This document shows positions 8,200 through 15,542 of a stretch of DNA of 21,719 nucleotides, piece after piece. Each line of letters starts with the position of its first letter. Positions within the stretch are counted from its first letter, which is position 1. The translations under genes and the position numbers were made by a program. Source of the DNA: DATLGD01 sp035540755 (GTDB lineage: Bacteria > Actinomycetota > Actinomycetes > Mycobacteriales > SCTD01); the NCBI GenBank assembly GCA_035540755.1, contig DATLGD010000217.1, positions 1 to 21,719 of the forward strand, given 5' to 3'. Below the pieces are notes generated by a model, which made no database searches, was not told where the DNA came from, and saw only the letters and a list, made by a program, of their open reading frames with translations.

Positions 8200-9978
8200 G
8201 TGAACGGCACGACACTGCCGCTGCTCGCCGTCACCCTGGTGGTGTGCGCCACCGTCGGGATCGGCGTCTACGGGCTGCGGCTGGCCCGCACCACCAGCGA
8301 CTTCCTCGTCGCCTCGCGGACCGTCTCGCCGCTGTGGAACGCCTCCGCGATCGGCGGGGAGTACCTGTCCGCGGCGTCCTTCCTCGGCATCGCGGGGCTG
8401 GTGATGGCCTACGGCGCCGACGCGCTGTGGTTCCCGGTCGGCTTCGTCGCCGGCTACTTCGTCCTGCTGCTGCTGGTGGCGGCGCCGCTGCGCCGCTCGG
8501 GTGCCTACACGGTGCCCGACTTCGCCGAGGTCCGGCTCGGCTCGCAGCCGCTGCGGCGGCTGTGCGCCCTCACCGCGGTGGCCATCGGGCTGCTCTACCT
8601 GGTGCCTCAGCTGCAGGGCGCAGGGCTGGCGCTGCGCGCGACGACCGGGGCGCCGGTGCAGGTCGGTGCCGTGCTGGTAGCCGTCGTCGTCACCGTCAAC
8701 GTGGCCGGCGGCGGCATGCGCAGCGCCACGTTCGTGCAGGCGTTCCAGTACTGGCTCAAGCTCACCGCACTGGCGGTGCCGGCGGTCTTCCTGCTGCTCG
8801 CCTGGCAGGGCGACGGGCGGCCGGCACTGGCCGGCCCGGCCGGGCCGCAGTTCGCCGCGACCACCTCGGTGCGGGTCGACAGCGGCGTGCGCTTCGTCGT
8901 GCAGACGCCGGTGCAGGTGGTGCTGGACGGGCAGCCGCTCCGGCTCGATCCGGGGCCGCACCACATCGAGCGCGGCAGCACGGTGGTGTTCCCGGCCGGC
9001 GCCGCGGTGCCGCACGTCGACGGGCTGGAGGCGGCGACGGGCACCGCGTGGGTGCGGCCGCTGTCCGGAGCGGGCGGGGTGGAGCACCCGCTCTACACCA
9101 CCTACGCCCTGGTGCTGGCCACCTTCCTCGGCACCATGGGGCTGCCGCACGTGCTGGTCCGCTTCTACACCAACCCCGACGGGCGGGCCGCCCGGCGCAC
9201 GACGCTGCTCGTGCTGGCGCTGCTGGGCGCCTTCTACCTGCTGCCGGCGCTGTACGGCGCGCTCGGCCGGCTGTACACCCCCGAGCTGCTGCTCACCGGG
9301 CAGACCGACGCCGTGGTGCTCGCGCTGCCGGTCGCGGCCCTGTCCGGCCCGGTCGGGCCGCTGCTGCAGGCGCTGCTGGTGTCCGGTGCGTTCGCGGCGT
9401 TCCTGTCGACGTCCTCCGGGCTGCTCGTGACCACCGCCGGCGTGCTGGCCCAGGACCTGCTGCCGGCCGCCCGCACGGTGCGGGGCTTCCGGGTGGCCGC
9501 CGGCGTCACCGGCGCGCTGGCCCTGATCCTCGCGCTGCCGGCCGCGGCGCTGCCGCTGACCCAGGTGGTCGGGCTGGCCTTCGCGGTGGCAGCGGCGACG
9601 TTCTGCCCCCTGCTGGTCCTCGGCATCTGGTGGCGCGGCCTGACGGCGCCCGGCGCGGCCGCCGGCCTGCTCGTCGGCGGTGGGCTGTCGGCGGCGGCGG
9701 TGACCCTGACGCTGACGGGGGCGGTCAGCGGCGGCTGGCCGCAGGCCCTGCTCGCTCAGCCCGCCGCCTGGACGGTGCCGACCTCCTTCGCCGTCATGGT
9801 CGGCGGCTCGCTGCTCACCCGCCGGTCGGTGCCGCCCGGGGTGGGGCGCACGATGCTCGCCCTGCACGCCCCGGAGGGCCTGGGACTGCGCTCGGGCGCC
9901 GACCGCTCGTCGCCCACAGCGACCGCTCAGCGCAGCAGGCGCGCAGCTAGGCGCAGCGGTCGGGCAGCGGACTTGTGA
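8200..9978 (+). CDS. Sodium:solute symporter (SSS/SLC5 family), carboxylate-transporter-like, with enlarged extracytoplasmic loop
   Basis: 592 residues with about 12-13 hydrophobic segments. The GGEYLSAASFLGIAG segment (52-66) is the ActP/MctC-type TM2 signature and matches the second symporter of this window; MGLPHVLVRFYTNP (313-326) is another shared block. Between the helices ending near 202 and starting near 298 lies a loop of about 90 residues that looks beta-rich (repeated Val/Thr/Gly with RVDSGVRFVV and RGSTVVFPAG), larger than in ActP. The C-terminal 45 residues are basic, hydrophilic and low in complexity. Likely substrate is acetate or another short monocarboxylate taken up with Na+ or H+ (family inference). 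The GTG start is preceded by only a weak ribosome site, in keeping with coupling to the upstream genes. Confidence 0.9.
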   Translation: MNGTTLPLLAVTLVVCATVGIGVYGLRLARTTSDFLVASRTVSPLWNASAIGGEYLSAASFLGIAGLVMAYGADALWFPVGFVAGYFVLLLLVAAPLRRSGAYTVPDFAEVRLGSQPLRRLCALTAVAIGLLYLVPQLQGAGLALRATTGAPVQVGAVLVAVVVTVNVAGGGMRSATFVQAFQYWLKLTALAVPAVFLLLAWQGDGRPALAGPAGPQFAATTSVRVDSGVRFVVQTPVQVVLDGQPLRLDPGPHHIERGSTVVFPAGAAVPHVDGLEAATGTAWVRPLSGAGGVEHPLYTTYALVLATFLGTMGLPHVLVRFYTNPDGRAARRTTLLVLALLGAFYLLPALYGALGRLYTPELLLTGQTDAVVLALPVAALSGPVGPLLQALLVSGAFAAFLSTSSGLLVTTAGVLAQDLLPAARTVRGFRVAAGVTGALALILALPAAALPLTQVVGLAFAVAAATFCPLLVLGIWWRGLTAPGAAAGLLVGGGLSAAAVTLTLTGAVSGGWPQALLAQPAAWTVPTSFAVMVGGSLLTRRSVPPGVGRTMLALHAPEGLGLRSGADRSSPTATAQRSRRAARRSGRAADL

Positions 9979-9989
9979 TCCGGGGCACC
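9974..9989. promoter_or_regulatory. Weak second CRP/GlxR-like half-conserved site
   Basis: TGTGA-TCCGGG-GCACC keeps the left half-site perfectly and three of five bases of the right one. It overlaps the stop codon of the preceding symporter (TTG TGA) and its centre is 26 bases from that of the stronger site. The perfect half may therefore be partly a coincidence of coding sequence. Confidence 0.25.
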
Positions 9990-9999
9990 TGACCGTCAC

Positions 10000-10015
10000 C
10001 GTGACTCCGGTCACA
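10000..10015. promoter_or_regulatory. CRP/GlxR-like operator upstream of the DUF485-actP pair
   Basis: CGTGA-CTCCGG-TCACA matches nine of the ten half-site bases of the TGTGA-N6-TCACA consensus of CRP-family regulators (GlxR in corynebacteria, Crp in mycobacteria). It is centred 68 bases before the TTG start of the DUF485 gene. The left flank adds another GTCAC, giving three alternating GTCAC/GTGAC words within 20 bases. No clear -10 box could be placed, so activation or repression cannot be decided. Confidence 0.6.
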
Positions 10016-10063
10016 CCCCTGTGCCCCACTCCGGGACGGCGCGTCCGCGCCCTCCCGCGTCCC

Positions 10064-10070
10064 GAGGAGG
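10064..10070 (+). promoter_or_regulatory. Ribosome site that selects a TTG start
   Basis: GAGGAGG followed by ACCC and TTG at 10075. It decides for the TTG, because the only other in-frame start upstream, GTG at 10021, has no ribosome site and would add an unconserved-looking Pro/Arg/Ser stretch. Confidence 0.65.
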
Positions 10071-10074
10071 ACCC

Positions 10075-10431
10075 TTGAGCAGCACCTCGTCCGAGAGGGG
10101 GCGCGCGACGTACACGCCGCAGGAGGCGAAGTACCTCGCCGCGCAAGAGGCCCCCGAGTTCCAGGAGCTCCGGCGCCGCTACCGCAGGTGGGTGCTGCCG
10201 GTGACGGCGGCGGCCCTGGCCTGGTACTTCCTGTACGTGGCGTTGGCCGCCTACGCGCCGGGCTTCATGGGGCGCCCGGTCCTCGGCAACATCAACGTCG
10301 GCCTGATCGCCGGCCTGCTGCAGTTCGTGTCGACGTTCGGCATCACCGCGCTGTACGTCCGCTTCGCCGACCGCACGCTGGACCCGATCTCGACCGGCAT
10401 CCGTGAGAAGTTCGAGGAGGGCGACCTGTGA
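10075..10431 (+). CDS. DUF485 membrane protein, partner of ActP
   Basis: 118 residues from the TTG. A hydrophilic N-terminus (about 1-37) with a charged helix is followed by two membrane helices (about 38-60 and 73-95) separated by a loop with GRPVLGNINVG. It ends in the ALYVRFADRTLDPI segment typical of DUF485 proteins (YjcH of E. coli, MctB of Corynebacterium). These are encoded with, and co-expressed with, acetate/monocarboxylate symporters, and are presumed accessory subunits. Its TGA overlaps the GTG of the next gene. It is the first gene after a CRP/GlxR-like site, so it can be expressed separately from the upstream LytS operon. Confidence 0.92.
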   Translation: MSSTSSERGRATYTPQEAKYLAAQEAPEFQELRRRYRRWVLPVTAAALAWYFLYVALAAYAPGFMGRPVLGNINVGLIAGLLQFVSTFGITALYVRFADRTLDPISTGIREKFEEGDL

Positions 10432-12056
10432 TGACCTCTGCCGCTGCGACCGACGCTGCCACCGTGCTGGCCCAAGAGGCCGAGGCCGTGGGCAACCCGC
10501 TGCTCAACCTGGCCATCTTCATGGCCTTCGTCGTGGTGACGCTGGTGCTGGTCCTCAAGGCCAGCAAGACCAACAAGAGCGCCTCGGACATGTACACGGC
10601 GGGCGCAGCCTTCTCCGGCCGGCAGAACGGCGTGGCCATCTCCGGCGACTACCTGTCCGCGGCCTCGTTCCTCGGCATCGCCGGCGCCATCGCCCTGACC
10701 GGCTACGACGGCTTCCTGTTCAGCATCGGCTTCCTGGTCGCCTGGCTGATCGCGCTGCTGCTGGTGGCCGAGCTGCTGCGCAACACCGGCCGCTTCACGA
10801 TGGCCGACGTGCTGGCGTTCCGGATGCGCGAGCGCCCGGTGCGCACTGCCGCCGCGACCTCCACGCTGGTCGTGTCGTTCTTCTACCTGCTGGCCCAGAT
10901 GGCCGGGGCCGGTGGCCTGGTCGCGCTGCTGCTCAACATCAACAACCGGGGCGGGCAGAGCCTGGTCATCGCCGCGGTCGGCATCCTGATGATCGCCTAC
11001 GTGCTCATCGGCGGGATGAAGGGCACCACCTACGTACAGATCATCAAGGCCGTGCTGCTCATCTCGGGCGCCGCGCTGATGTCGTTCTGGGTGCTGTCGC
11101 GCTTCGGCTTCAACTTCTCCGAGATGCTCGGCCAGGGCGCCGAGGCGGGCGCCGCCCTCGAGCCCGGCGCGCGATACGGCATCTCCGGGATCACCCGGCT
11201 GGACTTCGTCTCGCTGTCGATGGCGCTGGTGCTCGGCGTCGGCGGGCTGCCGCACATCCTCATGCGCTTCTACACGGTGCCCACGGCCAAGGAGGCGCGG
11301 CGCTCCGTGGTGTGGGCGATCTGGCTGATCGGGCTGTTCTACCTGTTCACCCTGACCCTGGGCTACGGCGCGGCGGCCATCGTCGGTGCCGAGCGCATCA
11401 GCGCAGCTCCGGGTGCAGCCAACTCGGCGGCACCGCTGCTGGCCTTCGAGCTCGGCGGCACGCTGCTGCTGGGCATCATCTCGGCCATCGCCTTCGCCAC
11501 CATCCTGGCGGTGGTCGCTGGCCTGACCATCACGGCCTCCGCCTCGTTCGCCCACGACATCTACGCCCAGGTGATCCACAAGGGCAACGCGCCGGCCGGC
11601 AAGGAGGTCAGGGTCGCCCGCATCGCCGCGCTCGTCGTGGGTGGGGTGGCCATCCTGGGCGGCATCGCGGCCAACGGCCAGAACATCGCCTTCCTGGTGG
11701 CGCTGGCGTTCGCCGTCGCCGCGTCGGCGAACCTGCCGACCATCCTGTACTCGCTGTTCTGGAAGCGGTTCAACACCCGCGGCTGCCTGTGGAGCATCTA
11801 CGGGGGCCTGATCATCACGATCACGCTGATCGCCTTCTCCCCGGCGGTCTCGGGCACGCCGACGTCGATGCTCCCGAACGTCGACTTCTCCTGGTTCCCG
11901 CTGTCCAACCCCGGCATCATCTCGATCCCGGCGTCGTTCCTGCTCGGCTTCCTCGGAACGGTCACGAGCAAGGAGTACAACGCCGCGAAGTACGCCGAGA
12001 TGGAGGTGCGCTCGCTCACCGGCTCGGGAGCCTCGCGCACCGCACTGGAGCACTAG
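10428..12056 (+). CDS. actP: Cation/acetate (monocarboxylate) symporter ActP/MctC
   Basis: 542 residues, SSS/SLC5 family, about 13 membrane helices. The ISGDYLSAASFLGIAG segment (71-86), the GGMKGTTYVQ block after the fifth or sixth helix and GVGGLPHILMRFYTVPTAKEA are hallmarks of ActP (YjcG) of E. coli and MctC of Corynebacterium, which import acetate, and for MctC also pyruvate and propionate. Start: GAGGAGG lies 7 bases before GTG 10428 (4-base overlap with the DUF485 stop); ATG 10431 directly after it is an equally possible start and would shorten the protein by one residue. The C-terminal cytoplasmic tail is short. A strong hairpin follows the stop. With acs at the far end of the window it forms an uptake and activation route for acetate. 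Confidence 0.93.
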   Translation: MMTSAAATDAATVLAQEAEAVGNPLLNLAIFMAFVVVTLVLVLKASKTNKSASDMYTAGAAFSGRQNGVAISGDYLSAASFLGIAGAIALTGYDGFLFSIGFLVAWLIALLLVAELLRNTGRFTMADVLAFRMRERPVRTAAATSTLVVSFFYLLAQMAGAGGLVALLLNINNRGGQSLVIAAVGILMIAYVLIGGMKGTTYVQIIKAVLLISGAALMSFWVLSRFGFNFSEMLGQGAEAGAALEPGARYGISGITRLDFVSLSMALVLGVGGLPHILMRFYTVPTAKEARRSVVWAIWLIGLFYLFTLTLGYGAAAIVGAERISAAPGAANSAAPLLAFELGGTLLLGIISAIAFATILAVVAGLTITASASFAHDIYAQVIHKGNAPAGKEVRVARIAALVVGGVAILGGIAANGQNIAFLVALAFAVAASANLPTILYSLFWKRFNTRGCLWSIYGGLIITITLIAFSPAVSGTPTSMLPNVDFSWFPLSNPGIISIPASFLLGFLGTVTSKEYNAAKYAEMEVRSLTGSGASRTALEH

Positions 12057-12071
12057 GAGCTCCGCCGCCTC

Positions 12072-12103
12072 CGGCGCCGGTCCCCCTCGCGGGGCCGGCG
12101 CCG
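12072..12103. terminator. Hairpin between convergent operons
   Basis: A 9-bp arm (CGGCGCCGG with CCGGCGCCG), one unpaired T, then CCCC/GGGG closing a CTCGC-type loop. It sits in the 60-base gap between the actP stop and the stop of the convergent minus-strand gene, and can fold from either strand. There is no T-run, as is usual for very GC-rich actinobacteria. Confidence 0.7.
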
Positions 12104-12116
12104 AGGCGTGCGGCGG

Positions 12117-12614
12117 TCAGGTGCCCTCGACCGGCCGCAGGTCATCGACCAGTCGCTCGACGGTCGCGGGTCCGGAGCGCGCGACGTGGAAGCCGGCGAG
12201 CAGGAAGTAGCCGGCCAGCACCGCCCAGTCGGGCTGCATCGCGGGCAGCTTGCGGCGGGCCACCCACAGCGCCGCCGCGACCTGCCGGTCGACCACCGTC
12301 AGGTCGCTCGGCCGCAGCGTGCGCTCCACGATGCCCAGTCCCGCGCCGATTCGCGCCGCGGTGCTGAAGACCTTGTGCAGGTAGGGCTCGTCCTGCGGCG
12401 CGACCTCGACGGTCAGCAACGGCAGGACGTCGTCGACGAGCCGGTCGGCGACAGCGTGAGCCTCCGGCTCGAAGGCCTGCCGGATCGCCATCTCGTGGTA
12501 CGTCGACGCCTCGAACGAGGGGCGGCCGACCTCGGCGGGGTCGGGCCAGCCGGCGCCGTCCGGGCGCGGCGTCCCGAGCGCGAGGAAGGCCGGGCCGCGC
12601 GCGAACAGCGCCAT
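12117..12614 (-). CDS. Hypothetical helical protein
   Basis: 165 residues, family not recognised. No signal peptide is evident. The sequence is mostly amphipathic helix, with one more hydrophobic segment (about 131-144, AVLAGYFLLAGFHV) that may be a buried helix rather than a membrane span. Noticeable pieces are FEASTYHEMAIRQAFEPEAHA (about 34-54) and DRQVAAALWVARRKLPAMQPDWAV (about 109-132). The ATG at 12614 lies five bases after the stop of the PRC-barrel gene, so the two are almost certainly co-transcribed. It is the last gene of the minus-strand group and ends at the shared hairpin. Its function is unknown. Confidence 0.75.
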   Translation of the reverse strand: MALFARGPAFLALGTPRPDGAGWPDPAEVGRPSFEASTYHEMAIRQAFEPEAHAVADRLVDDVLPLLTVEVAPQDEPYLHKVFSTAARIGAGLGIVERTLRPSDLTVVDRQVAAALWVARRKLPAMQPDWAVLAGYFLLAGFHVARSGPATVERLVDDLRPVEGT

Positions 12615-12619
12615 CGGGT

Positions 12620-12997
12620 CTACAGGCCGGTGTCGTAGAGGCCGTGGTAGTAGCCGGCCAGGGCGTCCTGGAAGCTGGCCGACCGCCGGGAGGCCGGGTC
12701 GAAGGCCGGCGCGTCCCGGACCTGCTCCCGGGTCCGGTCCAGGTGCACCGTGCGCGCCGACGGGTCGACCCGCTCCACCGTGCCCGCGGGAAGCATCACC
12801 TGCCGGCGGTCGAGCCAGTCGCCGGCGTCGACGACGACGTAGTTGACGCGCACGTCGTTGCTGGCGCTGTCGACGGTGCCGATCGGCCCGTCCTTGCCGA
12901 CCACCTCGTAGCCGCTGAGGTCGATGCTCTTGGCGGCGAACGACATCGACTCCCGCCACCGCCAGAGGTCCTCGACCGTCTTGCCCGTCGCACTCAT
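12620..12997 (-). CDS. PRC-barrel domain protein
   Basis: 125 residues. Residues about 22-90 fit a PRC-barrel: a small beta-barrel starting AKSIDLSGYEVVGKDGPIG, a VDSASNDVRVNYVVVD strand pair and a VMLPAGTVERVD strand. A polar tail follows, ending GYYHGLYDTGL. PRC-barrels occur in RimM, photosynthetic reaction centre H subunit and many small stress- or membrane-associated proteins; they bind proteins or RNA rather than catalyse. Start: GAGGAGG with 6 bases before ATG 12997, the cleanest ribosome site of the minus-strand group. This, and the 52-base gap to the exonuclease gene, allow an independent promoter here. A role in acetate metabolism is not supported by its sequence. Confidence 0.85.
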   Translation of the reverse strand: MSATGKTVEDLWRWRESMSFAAKSIDLSGYEVVGKDGPIGTVDSASNDVRVNYVVVDAGDWLDRRQVMLPAGTVERVDPSARTVHLDRTREQVRDAPAFDPASRRSASFQDALAGYYHGLYDTGL

Positions 12998-13049
12998 CGC
13001 ATCCTCCTCGCCGTGTGGACATGCTGGTCGTGCCCGCCCCGGCGCATTC

Positions 13050-15170
13050 CTAGCCGCCGTACAGGCGGGCGTCCAGGCGGGCCTGGTAGGTCGCCCGGGA
13101 GGCCTCGAGCGCGTCGCCGAGGGTGGTGGCCCCCTGCTGCTGCAGCAGGGGGAGCAGCCGGACGAACACCTCAGCGGTGACCAGCGCGTCGCCGAGCGCG
13201 GTGTGCCGGCCGATGACGTCGACTCCCAGCCGGGCGGCGACGGCTTCCAGCGAGTGCTGCTCGTGGTCGGGGTGGACCGCCGCGTCGAGCAGCAGGGTGT
13301 CGAGCACCGGCTGGGAGAGGCGGACGTCGGTGCGCTCCTCGGCCGCCCGCAGGAAGCTCATGTCGAATCCGACGTTGTGCCCGACCAGCACGGTGTCGTC
13401 GCAGAAGCGGGCGAACACCGGCAGCACCTGCTCGATCGTCGGCTGGCCCGTCACCATCTCGGTGGTGATGCCGTGCACCGCCGTGGACGCCGCGGGCACC
13501 CGCCGCCCCGGGTCGACCAGCCGCTCGAGCACCTCGTGCCGCCGCAGCCGGCCGCCCACCACGCGCACAGCCCCCAGCGACACGATCCGGTCCCCGTCGG
13601 CAGGCGAGAAGCCGGTGGTCTCGGTGTCGAACACCACGTACGACAGGTCGTCCAGCCGGCGGTCCTGCCACGCCGGCGATCCCGCCGGCAGGTCGAACAG
13701 GTCGAAGTCGTAGAACTCCGGACGGCTGCCGGCGGTCAGGGCCGGCCGGGCGTCGGGCCGGGGAGCGGCCTCGGTGACAGGCAGCAGCAGTCGGAGCGAC
13801 CCGCCGCCGTCGGCGTCGGCCTCGGTCCCGGTCCAGACCTCCGCGTCGTGACGCTCGACGACCTCGCCGACAGAGGCCGCGGCGCCTCCGGACAGCGGCT
13901 CGGCCAGCCACTGCTTGAGGCCCGCACTGTCGAGCGGCCGGCCGGTCCAGGTGACGTCGAGCCGCGCGTGCCGCCCGACCGGGCGCAGCGAGAGCACCAC
14001 CCCGTCGACCCCGCAGACGTCGTGCAGCCGGCCGGCCAGCTGCTCCAGGGCGCGGCCCAGGGCATGGCTGTCGGCGCGCACCCACAGCTCGGACCGGCCG
14101 GCTCCGGTCGAGGCGGCGACGCCGGCGCCGCGCTCGACCTCGCGGGCGAGCACGGTGAGCAGGTCGTCGCCGCGCATCTCGGACAGCACCCAGTCGCCGC
14201 CGAGGGCGGCGGCCTCGGCCACCCAGCCCTCGACGTCGGTCCCGAGCCGGCGGGACTCCTCGCCGACGATGGTCAGGAACTGCTGCCGCTCCTGCGGGTC
14301 CATGTCGGGGTAGTCCAGCAGTGTCTCGACGGCGGCGCGGATGCCGGCGACGGCGGCGCGGGTGCTCTCGGTGAGGGCACGCAGCAGGGCGTCGTGACGT
14401 CTGCGGTCCTGCAGGTCGCGGGTGTCCTCGAGGGTCAGGACCAGGCCGGTGACGTCGGCGCCGTCGTCGCGGACGGCGGCCAGCCGCACCTGCAGCAGCC
14501 GGCCGCCGCGCAGCACCGTCGAGACGTGCGCGGCGACCGTGCCGTCGGCCAGCCGGTCCAGCGCGTGCGTGACCAATCCGCGGTCGACGATCCCGAACAC
14601 CGACCGGCCGAGGCCGAGCACAGGGTCGTCGGCGAGCAGGTCCCGCGCCGCGGAGTTGTACAGCAGGATCCGGCCGCCAGGGCTGCAGACCAGCACGGCG
14701 ACGGTGAGCTCGGCCATCAGCGCGGCGAGCCGGTTGCGCTCCTGCTCGACGTCGGCTCTGGCCGCCGCCACCTCCTGGGCGACGTCGCGCTCCGCGGCGG
14801 CCCTCCGCTCCGCGAGGTCGTCGACGGCGGCGGCCAGAGCGGCGATCTCGGGGGGGCCGGAGCGGTCGAGCCGGTGGTCGGCGTTGGCGCCGAGCAGCAG
14901 CCGCACGTCGCCGGTCAGGCGCCGCACAGCTGCCGGGTAGGCGGCCAGGCCGCGGACGAGCAGGACGGCGAGCCCGGCCAGTGCCAGCACCGCCCCGAGC
15001 ACGAGCGGTCCCGCGGCGTCCGCGAGGGCAGTGGTGACCGCACGCCGCTGCTCGGGCGGCAGCCCCGCCCCGACGACGACAGCCAGCGCGACGCAGGCGA
15101 CGACGACGTAGGCCACCACGGCCGCGACCTGGCGCGCCGCGTGGCGGCGGAGCAGCGCCCTGACGTCCAC
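13050..15170 (-). CDS. Membrane-anchored PAS / degenerate histidine kinase / DEDDh 3'-5' exonuclease fusion
   Basis: 706 residues. Two membrane helices (about 14-36 and 53-73) are followed by a HAMP-like and coiled-coil segment (about 80-155) and a PAS domain (about 155-250). A HisKA-like helical pair follows (about 256-316), with TESTRAAV at 267-274 where HELRTPL should be, so the phospho-acceptor His is missing. A degenerate ATPase-like part (about 325-465) lacks N-box Asn and glycine boxes. The C-terminal third (about 508-680) is a DnaQ/RNase T exonuclease with all five catalytic residues visible: Asp515 and Glu517 (FDTETTG), Asp603 (HNVGFD), His656 and Asp661 (HTALGD). It should remove nucleotides from 3' ends of DNA, RNA or small oligonucleotides; the substrate is unknown. 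The GTG start directly follows the regulator TAG with no gap. Related nucleases lie near actP in pseudomonads (recalled). Confidence 0.9.
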   Translation of the reverse strand: MDVRALLRRHAARQVAAVVAYVVVACVALAVVVGAGLPPEQRRAVTTALADAAGPLVLGAVLALAGLAVLLVRGLAAYPAAVRRLTGDVRLLLGANADHRLDRSGPPEIAALAAAVDDLAERRAAAERDVAQEVAAARADVEQERNRLAALMAELTVAVLVCSPGGRILLYNSAARDLLADDPVLGLGRSVFGIVDRGLVTHALDRLADGTVAAHVSTVLRGGRLLQVRLAAVRDDGADVTGLVLTLEDTRDLQDRRRHDALLRALTESTRAAVAGIRAAVETLLDYPDMDPQERQQFLTIVGEESRRLGTDVEGWVAEAAALGGDWVLSEMRGDDLLTVLAREVERGAGVAASTGAGRSELWVRADSHALGRALEQLAGRLHDVCGVDGVVLSLRPVGRHARLDVTWTGRPLDSAGLKQWLAEPLSGGAAASVGEVVERHDAEVWTGTEADADGGGSLRLLLPVTEAAPRPDARPALTAGSRPEFYDFDLFDLPAGSPAWQDRRLDDLSYVVFDTETTGFSPADGDRIVSLGAVRVVGGRLRRHEVLERLVDPGRRVPAASTAVHGITTEMVTGQPTIEQVLPVFARFCDDTVLVGHNVGFDMSFLRAAEERTDVRLSQPVLDTLLLDAAVHPDHEQHSLEAVAARLGVDVIGRHTALGDALVTAEVFVRLLPLLQQQGATTLGDALEASRATYQARLDARLYGG

Positions 15171-15542
15171 CTAGCCGTCCCCGGACAGCAGCCGGCTGAC
15201 CTGCTCGACGAGCTCGCGGGTGGAGAAGGGCTTGGTGACGTAGGCGTCGGCGCCGAGATCGAGCCCCTTGGTGACCTCGGCCTCCCGCCCCTTGGCTGTC
15301 AGCATGACGATCTTCAGGTCGTTCCGACCGGAGGCGCGCAGCGCCTGGCAGACCTCGAAGCCGTCACGGCCGGGGAGGTTGACGTCGAGCAGGACCAGGT
15401 CGGGGCCGAACCGCTCCACCTCGGCGAGCGCGGCGTCGCCGTCGCGGGCCACCGCCGTCGTGAAGCCGCGCTTGCCCATGAGGAACTCCAGCGAGGTCAC
15501 GATGTTGGGCTCGTCGTCGACGATGAGCACCTTTGCCGCCAT
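15171..15542 (-). CDS. Receiver-only response regulator
   Basis: 123 residues, a single CheY-like receiver domain: acidic residues 9-11 (VDDE), phospho-acceptor Asp53 in LLDVNLPG, Thr82 in VMLTAK, and Lys104 in TKPF. It stops right after the last helix, so there is no DNA-binding or enzymatic output, unlike the LuxR-type CrbR partner of proteobacterial CrbS. The ATG at 15542 shares its first base with the kinase TGA (TGATG). A GTG one codon earlier is also possible, and AGAGGGAG serves as ribosome site. It is very probably the phosphate acceptor of the SSS-kinase encoded before it. It may act through protein contact, for example with the exonuclease fusion encoded next, or pass phosphate on. 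Confidence 0.93.
   Translation of the reverse strand: MAAKVLIVDDEPNIVTSLEFLMGKRGFTTAVARDGDAALAEVERFGPDLVLLDVNLPGRDGFEVCQALRASGRNDLKIVMLTAKGREAEVTKGLDLGADAYVTKPFSTRELVEQVSRLLSGDG

Noticed and set aside
6913..10146. Long minus-strand open frame opposite the LytS operon and first symporter
   Set aside because: The plus strand encodes kinase, regulator and symporter with clear motifs; the antisense product is Gln/Arg/His/Gly-rich without domains.
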